Source: Acidobacteriota bacterium
GTDB lineage: Bacteria > Acidobacteriota > Terriglobia > Terriglobales > Acidobacteriaceae
Assembly (NCBI GenBank): GCA_003010405.1
Contig: PJLO01000001.1
Location: forward strand, 159,029 to 223,028
Length of the DNA stretch: 64,000 nt
Direction: 5' to 3'
The notes beneath the pieces are model-generated. The model ran no database searches and was not told the origin of the DNA. It worked only from the letters and a program-made list of their open reading frames with translations. Within the stretch, counting starts at the first letter, position 1; the number at the start of each line of letters is the position of its first letter. Shown piece after piece: positions 1-8,849 of this stretch. Both the position numbers and the translations under genes were made by a program.

Positions 1-2
1 AA

Positions 3-1373
3 GATGGCAGCAGCGTTCGTCTTGTTGGCCCGGCGCAAATCTCTCTACCTGATCTCTCCGTAGCTAGCGACGGTTCGCTGGTGAATACAATTCAGGTCGA
101 TTCCGGGATGGTCTACGCCAATATTCGGCTCCACGGAAAGGATGTCTTTCGTATTTTGGGACCGGATGGCGAAACCTTTGCAGTCACCGAACCCTCGAAC
201 CTGCGTTTTACGGTTGATGAGCAAACCGCGTCGCTCTCCGTGACCGAGGGGGCGGTGCTGACGCAGAATAATTCCAAAATCAGCGCAGGCGAAACCTACA
301 ACTTTGTTCTAGGGCAGCCGGAAAGTGCGGCTCGGCAGAATAGCGTTCCGCCCCAGCCTCAAGATGCATGGAATCAGGAGCGCAACAGCTACGAACAGTA
401 CGCTGCCCCCGGAGCCCAGGGAGGTGATGACACCAGCGCATATGGGGCCGCCGCTGATCTCAGTCAGTACGGCTCATACAGCGATATACCCGGTTATGGC
501 ATGGTCTGGCAGCCCGATGGAGTCGGCCCCGATTGGAATCCTTACGACAACGGTGCTTGGAGCTACTACCCAGCCTGGGGATGGACCTTTGTTTCGGCTC
601 ACCCGTGGGGGTGGGCGCCGTTTTACTACGGTAATTGGTGCTACATCGGCGGGCGCGGCTGGTGGTGGCGCCCTGGGCACTGGGGCGGACATGGCGGACA
701 CGGTGGTGGCTGGCATCCGCATCCCCGGTGGACCGGAAATCCGGTAAGCGGATGGAGAGCACCTCGTCCTCCATCGCGAGGGATCGCTCATGGTACGGTC
801 GCAGTTGCAGGCTCGCATCTTGCGGTTGGGCCAATCGGCACGACTCATGCGCCTGGCGCGGTACATGGATTTTCCGGCGGAACCCGCGCGGGTAGCTCAA
901 TCGGCATTCAAGGTGGGCGCGGGGCTGCGGTTTCCAATCCCGTTCGCGGACCGGCGGTCTCAGCCAGCGGGCCGACGATCACTGGACCCAAAGGGGCGTA
1001 CGTCGTTTCCGGCGGCTCCGGTGTCTCACGCAACGGGTTTGAAGTCCATCGCCCTGCCCCCGGTTCCGCTCCGGTACATCGAGCGCCCGTTGCACGCCCT
1101 TACAGCTATTCTGGTTCTTCAGTACCACGTGCTTCAACCCCGCCTCCGGTCTCGATCTACCACGGATCGAGTGCTCCGCACATGAGCTCCCCGCACATGA
1201 GCGCTCCTCCGTCTATCAGTTCGCCGGCTCCGCACGTCAGTGGCGGGAGCATCGGCGGCTCACGTGGCGGCGGTTTTAACGGCGGATTTCACGGCGGGAG
1301 TGGCGGTTTTCACGGTGGTGGAGGCGGATTTAGTGGCGGTGGAGGTCACGCTGGCGGTGGCGGCCATCGCTGA
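3..1373 (+). CDS. FecR-like / DUF6600 W-Y-rich surface protein (5' truncated)
   Basis: The frame is open to the left edge, so the true start lies outside the window; the in-frame GTG at 81 is internal. The first ~80 visible residues resemble the beta-rich FecR-type domain. Next comes a segment with many W, Y, G and P (YGMVWQPDG, WNPYDNGAW, WGWAPFYYG, roughly 480-700), which matches the DUF6600 pattern seen in Acidobacteriota exported proteins. The C-terminal third is low complexity: Gly/Ser/His/Pro-rich, ending in GGF and GGGGH repeats. Function is unknown; a cell-surface or envelope role is inferred from composition. A hairpin terminator follows the stop codon. Confidence 0.75.
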   Translation, partial: DGSSVRLVGPAQISLPDLSVASDGSLVNTIQVDSGMVYANIRLHGKDVFRILGPDGETFAVTEPSNLRFTVDEQTASLSVTEGAVLTQNNSKISAGETYNFVLGQPESAARQNSVPPQPQDAWNQERNSYEQYAAPGAQGGDDTSAYGAAADLSQYGSYSDIPGYGMVWQPDGVGPDWNPYDNGAWSYYPAWGWTFVSAHPWGWAPFYYGNWCYIGGRGWWWRPGHWGGHGGHGGGWHPHPRWTGNPVSGWRAPRPPSRGIAHGTVAVAGSHLAVGPIGTTHAPGAVHGFSGGTRAGSSIGIQGGRGAAVSNPVRGPAVSASGPTITGPKGAYVVSGGSGVSRNGFEVHRPAPGSAPVHRAPVARPYSYSGSSVPRASTPPPVSIYHGSSAPHMSSPHMSAPPSISSPAPHVSGGSIGGSRGGGFNGGFHGGSGGFHGGGGGFSGGGGHAGGGGHR

Positions 1374-1385
1374 TCCAGCACTTAG

Positions 1386-1412
1386 CAAAAAGGCGGCCTG
1401 CGAGCCGCCTTC
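1386..1412. terminator. Bidirectional hairpin terminator between convergent genes
   Basis: AGGCGGC at 1391-1397 pairs with GCCGCCT at 1404-1410 around a 6-nt loop. On the minus strand the hairpin is followed by TTTTTG, a good terminator for the Memo-type gene. On the plus strand the following run is weaker (TCTC). Confidence 0.75.
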
Positions 1413-1435
1413 TCAATCTAGTTCGTCGGGCCGCA

Positions 1436-2245
1436 TTAAGTCACAATAACCCCGGCATATCCGACCACCTGATCATGATCTCCGGAAACATCTCCGGAAG
1501 TCGCATACTTCACGAGCTCCGCGGAAGTGGCGCCCAGCCGTATGGCTGCGGTCAGCATCGCCACTGCGGGACCGACTCCGCACATCGAGACATTGTGCTC
1601 CCGGACAGCCCGAAATAATCCCTGGGGTTGCAGCGAGAGCACCTGCTCGATTGCCAGAGCGTCCTTTACTCTGGTTTCTGCGTCCTCTTCGTAATGGTTC
1701 ATGTCGCTCGAGGCAACGATCAGCACGGGTTCGCCGCACTCCGCAATGACCTTGGCCATTACCACTCCGAGCGCCATCAGCACCTCTAGTTGTCCGGTTC
1801 CAACTGTGATCGGCACAAACGAAAAATCGCTTCGCACCGTTTGCAAAAAGGGAAGCTGAACCTCGACCGCATGCTCGCGTATCTGTGCCGCCGGATCCTC
1901 GCGCAGAAGCGCAAAGCCCGCTTTCAGAGCCTCGCCGAGTGCGTGGTCAATCGGCACATCTCCCAACGGAGTGCGGAAGCTGCCCTCGCTGATAATCGAC
2001 AGTGCTGCGCCGAAACCTGTATGGTTCGGACAAAGCACGATCACTTTTCGTGGAACTTCGACTCGCGCATACACGGCTCCCGCCACGGCACCCGAATACA
2101 TGTAACCTGCATGAGGCGCGATCACTCCGAGTGCACGCGTTCGCTTGGCGTCGTGCCCCAGAAATCCCTGCACTTCTCGAAGTAATTCCGCCTTTGACCC
2201 CGGATAGAACTGTCCGGCTACGGTCGGTTTCCGTATCTGAGTCAT
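1436..2245 (-). CDS. amrB: AmmeMemoRadiSam system protein B (MEMO1 family)
   Basis: This 269-aa protein starts RKPTVAGQFYPG and carries the MEMO1-family metal-site residues: His45 (APHAGY), His75 (PNHTG), His184 (SSDMNHY) and Cys222 (MCGVG). Length matches the family (about 270-300 aa). MEMO proteins resemble class III extradiol dioxygenases and bind metal; in bacteria they usually occur with an AMMECR1 domain protein and a radical SAM protein, but neither partner is visible here. The start lies 12 bp after the rsmA stop with an AGGAG between, so the two are probably co-transcribed. Biochemical role is unknown. Confidence 0.9.
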   Translation of the reverse strand: MTQIRKPTVAGQFYPGSKAELLREVQGFLGHDAKRTRALGVIAPHAGYMYSGAVAGAVYARVEVPRKVIVLCPNHTGFGAALSIISEGSFRTPLGDVPIDHALGEALKAGFALLREDPAAQIREHAVEVQLPFLQTVRSDFSFVPITVGTGQLEVLMALGVVMAKVIAECGEPVLIVASSDMNHYEEDAETRVKDALAIEQVLSLQPQGLFRAVREHNVSMCGVGPAVAMLTAAIRLGATSAELVKYATSGDVSGDHDQVVGYAGVIVT

Positions 2246-2257
2246 TGTCGGCTCCTT

Positions 2258-3121
2258 TCAGGAGTTACCTGTTTTGCTCAACTCCCTGTACAGTCGCGCC
2301 ATTCCTTCCAGCGAAATTGCCTCCGCCCGCGTAGCCGGCGCAATCTCCGCCCGTATCAGCGCATCGCTTGCATCGTTCTTATCGTAGGCCAGTTTCAGGT
2401 TGTTGCTCACGGTTTTTCGCTTCTGTGCAAACATTATCTTGAGAAAACGGACGAACCCGGATTCATCTACTTTCAACTCATCAAAACGCGGCTTCATAAC
2501 CATCCGGAATACGGCCGAACGAACTTTGGGAGGCGGATCGAACGACTCTGGCCCAAGTTCGAACAGCTTCTCAACCGTGCCGTACATCTGCGCTGTCGCA
2601 GATAAAAGTCCATAATCCCGAGTCCCCGGAGCGGCTGCCACCCGGTCGGCAACTTCCTTCTGCACCATCAGCACAAGCGTTTCAATGCGGTCGCAAGCGG
2701 AAAACAACTTCAGCAGAATGTCCGACGTGATGTAGTACGGCAAATTTCCCACCACCTGCGTCTTGATCAGTCCCGTCGGACGCAGGTCGCGCAATGGCCC
2801 TGGGGTCGATCCGAGCACCGTGCCCAACTCCACTTGCAGAATATCTGCCTCCAGGATTTCTACATTCGGCTTTTGTGAAAAACGCATTCTCAACTGTGCT
2901 GCCAGCACTCGATCCAGTTCAACTGCGATCAGCCTGCCTGCGCGCTTGGCCAACAGTTCGGTTAAGGCGGCTTCTCCGGGGCCGATCTCCACCACGGTCT
3001 TCGCTGATATATCGCCCAACGCGTCCACAATGCGCTGCATCGCATCCAGGTCCACCAGGAAGTTTTGTCCCAGTTTGGGTTTCTTGGTGCTAACAGCTAC
3101 CTTCGGCGAAGCTTTCGCCAA
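2258..3121 (-). CDS. rsmA: 16S rRNA (adenine1518/1519-N6)-dimethyltransferase
   Basis: RsmA/KsgA dimethylates two adjacent adenosines in the 3'-terminal hairpin of 16S rRNA late in 30S assembly. The SAM-binding start KPKLGQNFL, motif I VVEIGPGEAALTELL, the acidic VELD and the catalytic NLPYYIT are all visible. I prefer the TTG start at 3121, preceded by GAAAGGTGG with a 6-nt spacer, giving 287 aa. A GTG at 3157 would add 12 residues without a comparable ribosome-binding site. The gene is divergent from glgA and leads a two-gene unit with the MEMO protein. Confidence 0.95.
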   Translation of the reverse strand: MAKASPKVAVSTKKPKLGQNFLVDLDAMQRIVDALGDISAKTVVEIGPGEAALTELLAKRAGRLIAVELDRVLAAQLRMRFSQKPNVEILEADILQVELGTVLGSTPGPLRDLRPTGLIKTQVVGNLPYYITSDILLKLFSACDRIETLVLMVQKEVADRVAAAPGTRDYGLLSATAQMYGTVEKLFELGPESFDPPPKVRSAVFRMVMKPRFDELKVDESGFVRFLKIMFAQKRKTVSNNLKLAYDKNDASDALIRAEIAPATRAEAISLEGMARLYRELSKTGNS

Positions 3122-3218
3122 TATTGACCACCTTTCATTCTGACCGCTAGACTTCACTTCTGCGTGTGTCTAGGTTTTAGTCCCGCGCATCCAAACGCTA
3201 TCCCTTTGGGGAGGTTTT

Positions 3219-4703
3219 GTGCACGTACTGTTTGCTGCGTCCGAGTGTGTGCCTTTTTCAAAAACTGGAGGACTTGCCGATATAGTCGGAGCCCTGCCTC
3301 GCGCGGTTGCTGAACTCGGCCACCGGGTTACAGTCTACCTGCCTCTTTACCGGCAGACGCGCCTGGAGAATCCACGCACTGTAATCGCCAGCATCACCGT
3401 TCCGTTCGATGACCGCTATCGCTTCTGTTCCGTACTCGATGGCGGAAGGCAGAACGGCGTCCAGTACTACTTCATCGATTATCCTCCGTTTTACGATCGC
3501 GAAGCGCTCTACGGCACACCTCTCGGCGATTACGATGATAATCCGGAGCGATTCGCCCTCTATTGCCGCGCTGTTCTTGAGGCCTCCAAAATTCTTGGAG
3601 TTCCAAACGTCTTCCATTGCCACGACTGGCAAACTGCGCTGATTCCCGTTCTCCTCCGTACTCTCTATGATGAAGACCCGGCACTCGGCGGAATCCCCAC
3701 GGTTTTTACCATTCACAACTTCGGCTATCAGGGAATCTTTTCCCCGGACACTCTCCCGCTGCTCATGCTGCCTTGGGACCTGTTTACCATTACCAAGCTC
3801 GAATTCTTTGGTAAGGTGAACTTTCTGAAGGGGGCGCTGACCTACTCGGATTTCATTACCACGGTTAGCCGAAAGTATGCGCGTGAGATACAGACCACGG
3901 AATACGGCTTCGGTCTTGAGGGTGTTCTCCGCAGCCGCAACCCGCATGTCATCGGAATCCTCAATGGTGTCGATTACACCGAATGGAATCCTGCAACGGA
4001 CTCTCATATCGCAGCCCAGTATTCACCGGAGTCGCTGGAAGGCAAGCGCGAGTGCCGTCGCGATCTGTTGCGCTGCTTCTCGCTCGATCCTGAGTCAAGC
4101 TTGCCCATTATCGGCATAGTTTCGCGCTTTGCGGCACAGAAGGGATTCGACCTGATTTCACAGGCCGCAGACCGCCTCGCGCACATGGATGTAACCGTGG
4201 TTGTAATCGGCTCCGGCGACAAGGACTATGAGGACCTATTCCGCCGCCTCGTTCGGCACTACCCGGAGCGTTTCGCCGTCAGGGTGGGATACGACAATCG
4301 GATGGCGCACAAAATCGAAGCCGGTGCGGACATGTTCCTCATGCCCTCGCGTTACGAACCTTGCGGACTCAATCAGATATATTCACTCAAGTACGGGACT
4401 GTTCCCATCGTTCGCGCCACGGGAGGTCTCGACGACACCATTGAACCGTTCGATATCCGAACCGGCAAAGGCACCGGCTTCAAGTTTCACGAGTACACGG
4501 CTGAGGCGATGCTGAGCAGTGTGCAGGCAGCGCTCCAGGTCTATGCCAAGCCGGAGGAATGGCGCAAAGTTATGCTGAATGGAATGGCCCGGAATTTCTC
4601 CTGGGCTGTTGCCGCCCACGAGTATCTCAAGATTTATGAAAAAGTGCGGGCTTCTCGCCGCGCGGCGGTCGAGCAAGAGCATAACAAGGATCAGGACGGT
4701 TAA
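3219..4703 (+). CDS. glgA: Glycogen (starch) synthase, GT5
   Basis: This 494-aa enzyme transfers glucose from ADP-glucose to a growing alpha-1,4-glucan. The N-terminal ADP-glucose loop KTGGLADIVGALP is at residues 15-27. The C-terminal Rossmann half has YEPCGLNQIYSLKYG near 378 and ATGGLDDT after it, both diagnostic for GT5. The start is GTG, preceded by GGGGAGG. A sugar kinase follows 48 bp downstream on the same strand. glgP lies at 25-27 kb, so synthesis and breakdown of glycogen are both encoded in this neighbourhood. Confidence 0.96.
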   Translation: MHVLFAASECVPFSKTGGLADIVGALPRAVAELGHRVTVYLPLYRQTRLENPRTVIASITVPFDDRYRFCSVLDGGRQNGVQYYFIDYPPFYDREALYGTPLGDYDDNPERFALYCRAVLEASKILGVPNVFHCHDWQTALIPVLLRTLYDEDPALGGIPTVFTIHNFGYQGIFSPDTLPLLMLPWDLFTITKLEFFGKVNFLKGALTYSDFITTVSRKYAREIQTTEYGFGLEGVLRSRNPHVIGILNGVDYTEWNPATDSHIAAQYSPESLEGKRECRRDLLRCFSLDPESSLPIIGIVSRFAAQKGFDLISQAADRLAHMDVTVVVIGSGDKDYEDLFRRLVRHYPERFAVRVGYDNRMAHKIEAGADMFLMPSRYEPCGLNQIYSLKYGTVPIVRATGGLDDTIEPFDIRTGKGTGFKFHEYTAEAMLSSVQAALQVYAKPEEWRKVMLNGMARNFSWAVAAHEYLKIYEKVRASRRAAVEQEHNKDQDG

Positions 4704-4751
4704 CACATTCTTCAACGCTGGATCGAGTGTTTGTGGCAGAATGTGAGCGCA

Positions 4752-5681
4752 ATGTCATTTTTTCTTGGGATAGATGGTGGCGGAAGCAAGTCCACTGTCG
4801 CCATTTCCGATGGCGTGTCGGTTCTTGCCACGCGCACTGCCGGAGGCTGCAATCTCAACAGCGTCTCCGCTGAGGACGCGCGGGCTGCGCTGTCCGATGC
4901 CGTTCACGGCGCGCTTTCATCCGCGGGACTTTCAGCCAGCGCTATTACGAGCGTAGGGGCTGGAATCGCCGGAGCCGCCTCTCCCGAGGTTGCTGCGCAA
5001 ATGCAGGGGATTCTTTCTGTGCTTCTTCCTTCGGCCTCCATCCGGGTAGTTGGAGATCTCGTTATTGCACTCGAAGCTGTCTTTCCTGGTCAGTCCGGTG
5101 TGGTCTGCATCTCTGGCACCGGGTCCATTGCCTATGGACGCAATGCGCGTGGCGATACTGCGCGTGCCGGTGGATGGGGTCGCTTGGTCTCCGATGAGGG
5201 ATCGGGGAACTGGATTGGGCAGCGCGCGGTTTCACAGTGCCTGCGTGCCCTGGACATGGGCCGCAGCAGCAATCTCGTCACGGCTATTATGGATCACTGG
5301 CGGATTGTGACTCGTGAACAGCTTGTGCAGCGCTGCCACCGGGAACCCATTCCCAGCTTTGCGGAATTGTTTCCAGTGGTACTGGAAGCTGCCGAGAACG
5401 GCGATCCCTTAGCGTCTGAAATTCTAAATGCTGCCGGGACCGAACTCGCGCGCATCGCTCAGATTGTGCTGCGGCGCCTCTGGATAGGCCGTTCCGCCGT
5501 GGAATTAGCAGTTACAGGCGGTGTGTTTGCCAACTCCGACCGGGTCCGTCGTGTCTTTGGAAACATTATCCATGTGGACCGCCCCGAGGTTCGCGTCAGT
5601 CTCCATGACCGTCGGCCCTTTGAGGGCGCATTGTATCTGGCGCAAGAGGCTCTCCGCAGCGGTTCACGCGCGGTTAGCTAG
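4752..5681 (+). CDS. BadF/BadG-type ATPase, N-acetylglucosamine kinase-like
   Basis: 309 aa in the ASKHA (actin/hsp70/sugar kinase) fold. The phosphate-1 loop FLGIDGGGSKS is at the N-terminus, the phosphate-2 loop VCISGTGSIAYG near residue 117, GGWGRLVSDEGSG near 141 and adenosine loop AVTGGVFANSD near the C-terminus. Members of this family with such loops are usually GlcNAc or glucosamine kinases; the exact sugar cannot be read here. ATG at 4752 is chosen because homologues start just before FLGIDGGG; a TTG at 4731 would add 7 residues. Follows glgA, so a role in sugar phosphorylation is plausible. Confidence 0.82.
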   Translation: MSFFLGIDGGGSKSTVAISDGVSVLATRTAGGCNLNSVSAEDARAALSDAVHGALSSAGLSASAITSVGAGIAGAASPEVAAQMQGILSVLLPSASIRVVGDLVIALEAVFPGQSGVVCISGTGSIAYGRNARGDTARAGGWGRLVSDEGSGNWIGQRAVSQCLRALDMGRSSNLVTAIMDHWRIVTREQLVQRCHREPIPSFAELFPVVLEAAENGDPLASEILNAAGTELARIAQIVLRRLWIGRSAVELAVTGGVFANSDRVRRVFGNIIHVDRPEVRVSLHDRRPFEGALYLAQEALRSGSRAVS

Positions 5682-5750
5682 TCGTCTATTCTTCGCTTGT
5701 CACACCAAAACTGAGAATTCCGCGAGCAGTCTCCCCGGGGGCACTCGAAC

Positions 5751-5787
5751 GCCCCACTCAAGCCCAAAAGCAGGGCTTGAATGGGCC
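5751..5787 (+). repeat. Palindromic repeat, copy 1
   Basis: GCCCCACTCAAGCCC and GGGCTTGAATGGGCC form two arms around a 7-nt loop, in the intergenic space between the sugar kinase and uvrC. There is one C/A mismatch in the stem, at the position that is asymmetric in most copies. Confidence 0.85.
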
Positions 5788-5820
5788 ACCTGCCTTTCCT
5801 TAAATTTCCTGCTGCGGGTG

Positions 5821-5852
5821 CCCCACTCAAGCCTTCTGTTGGCTTGAGTGGG
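5821..5852. repeat. Palindromic repeat, copy 2 (forms 3' end of uvrC)
   Basis: CCCCACTCAAGCC, TTCTGTT loop, GGCTTGAGTGGG. It is a perfect stem. On the minus strand it encodes the last residues of UvrC and supplies its TGA stop. Confidence 0.85.
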
Positions 5853-7665
5853 ACGGTTCACGGAAGAACTCCAGCAGCGCTTCCGCCTGTTTTGACGTCA
5901 CCACTGACGTAAGCGCGGCGTAATTCGCCTGCTTTACCGCGTGCAGTGATCCGAAGTGTTGCAGCAACCTCCGCGTTGTCGTTTCCCCGATCCCCGGCAC
6001 ATCACGCAGCTCGGTTGCACGATCCCGAATCTGCCTGCGTTTGCGGTGGAAGGTGATGGCAAAGCGGTGAGCCTCATCGCGAATCTGCTGTATCAGCAGG
6101 AGTGCCGGCGAGTGGCGGTCCAGCACAATCGGCTCATCTTCCTGGCCAAACAGATACAGAATCTCTTCCCGTTTCGCAATCGAAGCCAGGGGCTGTGTCG
6201 CCAGCCCCAGCTCTTCCAGAGCCCGCGCCGCGGCGTGCAACTGTCCCAACCCGCCGTCAACCAGCACCAGCGAAGGCATCTGCTGATTTTCTTCCTGCAC
6301 CCGCTTGTAACGGCGCGTTATCACTTCGTGCATCGACTTGAAGTCGTCGATTCCCTCGACCGTGCGAATAATGAACTTGCGGTAATCCGAGTTCTTCATC
6401 TTGCCGTCTTCCCATACCACCATTGACGCAACGGTTTCAGCGCCCTGAATGTGCGAAATGTCGAAGCACTCGATCCGTGCCGGTTCCTCGGTAAGCTGAA
6501 ATACATCCTGCAGCACGCTCTTCAGCACATCCGTTCGAGGCTTCATCACCCGGAAGCGCTGGTCATAAGACTGCTTCGCGTTGTTGCCCACCAGGTCGAT
6601 CAACGAGCGCTTATCGCCCCGCAGCGGCAGGTTGATGTAAACCCGCCCGCCCCGTTTTTCGCTGAGCAACTCCTCCAGCGCCGCGCGATCTTCAAACTCC
6701 ACAGGAATGTAGACGGTCTGCGGAACGTACAGAGCATCCAGATAGAGCTGTTTCAGCAGAGTGCTGAAGAACTCGCCGACCTCGAATCCCGCTTCGGACT
6801 CCAGTTCTCCCAGGTCTTCCCAGAAGTATTCACGTCGGTCCAGCACCTTGCCGCCGCGCATATGGAACAGGTTCACCGCCAGCAGATGGTTCTCATAGTG
6901 GTAGTTGATAACGTCGACGTCATCGCCTTCCGCCGAAGCCATCCGCTGCTTTTCGCGCAACTGCTCTACGGTCACAATCTGGTCGCGATACTTCGCCGCC
7001 ATTTCGAACTGCATCTCTTCGGCTGCACGTTCCATGCGCTCTCGCAGGGAGCCTGACAGCTCCGTGGGCTTACCCTCCAACAGAAGGCGCACGTCTTTCA
7101 CCGCCTGCGAGTAAATCTCCGGAGTCGTCAAATCCTTCACGCAGGGGCCCAGGCAGCGCTTGATGTAGTACTGCAGGCACGGACGCGGATGGGTGCGCGT
7201 CAGATCGATCTTGCAGGAGGGAATCAGGAAGCTGCGATGAATCAGCTCAACGATGCGGTACGCCAGACTGGCCGGGAAGTATGGCCCGAAGTATGCTGCA
7301 CGGTCTTTTCGGACCTTTCGCGTCACGTACACTCTCGGGTAGGGCTCTGCCGTCACCTTCACGTATGGATATGTCTTGTCGTCGCGCAGCAGAACGTTAT
7401 AGCGCGGCTGTTTTTGCTTGATCAGGTTGTTTTCGAGCGCCAGCGCCTCGCGCTCGTTGCCCACCACGATGTACTCGATGTCAACGGCTTCACGTAGCAG
7501 GCTTCCGGTCTTGGCGTTTTCGCTCGCGCCCTCTACAAAATACGAGCGCACCCGCGAGCGCAGATTTTTCGCCTTGCCCACGTAAATGACCTCTCCTTCG
7601 GCGTTCTTGTAGAGATACACCCCGGGGTCGGTCGGAACCGTTTTGATCTTCTGGTACAGGTCCAT
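5827..7665 (-). CDS. uvrC: Excinuclease ABC subunit C
   Basis: 612 aa, normal UvrC length. UvrC makes the dual incisions in nucleotide excision repair after UvrA/UvrB damage recognition. N-terminal GIY-YIG nuclease (GVYLYKNAEGEVIYVGKAKN, residues 15-34), UVR domain near 205-240, RNase H-like nuclease domain (ECFDISHIQGAE, VDGGLGQL) and C-terminal helix-hairpin-helix (RDVPGIGETTTRRLL). The last nine residues (SHSSQQKA and neighbours) and the stop are encoded by a palindromic repeat, so the natural C-terminus has been replaced or extended by repeat DNA. Divergent from the OmpA gene. Confidence 0.95.
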   Translation of the reverse strand: MDLYQKIKTVPTDPGVYLYKNAEGEVIYVGKAKNLRSRVRSYFVEGASENAKTGSLLREAVDIEYIVVGNEREALALENNLIKQKQPRYNVLLRDDKTYPYVKVTAEPYPRVYVTRKVRKDRAAYFGPYFPASLAYRIVELIHRSFLIPSCKIDLTRTHPRPCLQYYIKRCLGPCVKDLTTPEIYSQAVKDVRLLLEGKPTELSGSLRERMERAAEEMQFEMAAKYRDQIVTVEQLREKQRMASAEGDDVDVINYHYENHLLAVNLFHMRGGKVLDRREYFWEDLGELESEAGFEVGEFFSTLLKQLYLDALYVPQTVYIPVEFEDRAALEELLSEKRGGRVYINLPLRGDKRSLIDLVGNNAKQSYDQRFRVMKPRTDVLKSVLQDVFQLTEEPARIECFDISHIQGAETVASMVVWEDGKMKNSDYRKFIIRTVEGIDDFKSMHEVITRRYKRVQEENQQMPSLVLVDGGLGQLHAAARALEELGLATQPLASIAKREEILYLFGQEDEPIVLDRHSPALLLIQQIRDEAHRFAITFHRKRRQIRDRATELRDVPGIGETTTRRLLQHFGSLHAVKQANYAALTSVVTSKQAEALLEFFREPSHSSQQKA

Positions 7666-7890
7666 CGCGCAGCTCCAGAGCTCCAGCGAACTCTGTTCAA
7701 TGGTGAAGCAAATCGTCTATGAAAATTCTACATGCAAAGCAATTAATCTACCTTTTTTATAGCAGATGAAACCTGTAACCTGCTGAGTACGCGAGGGATA
7801 GTAATTGGCATCATGCGTGCAACCTTCTTCATTGCGATGGCAGGCCTTTAACCTGTCCGGTTTTCCGGCAAACCTGCCCAAGGAGCTTCT

Positions 7891-8631
7891 ATGAAACGCA
7901 TTCTCCTCCCAGTTCTCGTCGTAGGTGCAATGGCCCTCACGGTAGGCTGCGCCACAAAGAAGTATGTTTCGAAACAGGTCGACCCGGTGATTAAAAAGGT
8001 CGATGAGTTGGATGAGCGTACGGCGCAAACGACTCGCGGCATTCGCGAGCTTGATCAGCGTTCGCAGCAAGGCATACAGGCTGTCGACGCCAAAGCTGCC
8101 TCGGCTGACCAGAAGGCTGTTGCTGCCGGTCAGCAAGCTGACCAGGCTCAACAACTCGCCGCTCGTACCAGCACGGGTGTCAATGACTTGACCAATCAGG
8201 TCATCAATCTTGATAACTACCATGCCGTCAGGCAAACTGGGGTGCACTTTGCGTTCAACAAATCCGACCTTACTGCCAGAGACAAAAAGGAGTTGGATGA
8301 GATTGCTGAGCAGGTCCCCAGCGTGAAGAGCTACATCTTCCAAATCTCGGGCCACACTGATTCGGTCGGCGATGCTAAATATAACTATGAACTCAGTAAG
8401 CGCCGGGCAGCGGCCGTCATCCAGTATCTGGTTTCCAGACACAACATTCCCGCACACAAGGTCTATATCATTGGGCTTGGCAAAGACGCCCCTGTGGAAA
8501 AGAACACAACCGCTAGAGGCCGCGCGGAAAATCGTCGCGTGGATGTAAGCCTTATGACCAACACGCTTGAATCGCAAAACGCCGAGGCTCCACAGCAGAC
8601 ACCTCCAGCCGCCGCGAACCCTCAGAGGTAG
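7891..8631 (+). CDS. OmpA-family peptidoglycan-associated lipoprotein
   Basis: 246 aa. A short signal peptide ends at TVGC (Cys20, probable lipobox, atypical Thr at -3). An Ala/Gln/Asp-rich segment (about 30-110), which is likely a coiled coil, precedes an OmpA C-terminal domain (VHFAFNKSDL, GHTDSVGDAKYNYELSKRRA, about 115-235). That domain binds meso-diaminopimelate in peptidoglycan, so the protein probably tethers the outer membrane to the cell wall. The start has AAGGAGCTTCT upstream. A longer open frame on the opposite strand (7717-8577) is a shadow. Confidence 0.9.
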   Translation: MKRILLPVLVVGAMALTVGCATKKYVSKQVDPVIKKVDELDERTAQTTRGIRELDQRSQQGIQAVDAKAASADQKAVAAGQQADQAQQLAARTSTGVNDLTNQVINLDNYHAVRQTGVHFAFNKSDLTARDKKELDEIAEQVPSVKSYIFQISGHTDSVGDAKYNYELSKRRAAAVIQYLVSRHNIPAHKVYIIGLGKDAPVEKNTTARGRAENRRVDVSLMTNTLESQNAEAPQQTPPAAANPQR

Positions 8632-8652
8632 TTCCGAATGTTCCGCAGCGCT

Positions 8653-8684
8653 AAGGCCGCTCTTCCCCGGAGCGGCCTTCTTTG
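8653..8684 (+). terminator. Intrinsic terminator after OmpA gene
   Basis: AAGGCCGCTC (8653-8662) pairs perfectly with GAGCGGCCTT (8670-8679), followed by CTTT. Confidence 0.85.
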
Positions 8685-8783
8685 GTCTTGGAATCGCAAC
8701 GAATCATTGTTGTTGCAGGCACACGTTTCTGAGGGAGTTCTATGCCAAAAACCCTTTCTTTTGTTCAGGAGCTCACTTTTTGT

Positions 8784-8832
8784 GGAACTAACCCGTCAAT
8801 TCCCGGTAATACTTGTAGGACAATAGTTGTCC
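8784..8832 (+). promoter_or_regulatory. Candidate ECF-type promoter and dyad upstream of the sigma gene
   Basis: GGAACT at 8784-8789 resembles the -35 of ECF sigma factors, with GTAAT 16 nt later as a possible -10. Just downstream lies the dyad GGACAA-TAG-TTGTCC (8818-8832). The spacing suits autoregulation by the sigma factor encoded next, possibly with an operator. The motif match is short, so this is tentative. Confidence 0.3.
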
Positions 8833-8849
8833 GTAATGCCGTGAGCTCG

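Noticed and set aside
460-900. Minus-strand ORFs across the DUF6600 gene
   Set aside because: Typical GC-skew shadows of a Gly/Trp-rich coding region.
7717-8577. 286-codon minus-strand ORF over the OmpA gene
   Set aside because: The opposite strand encodes a clear OmpA-domain lipoprotein; this frame has no family features.
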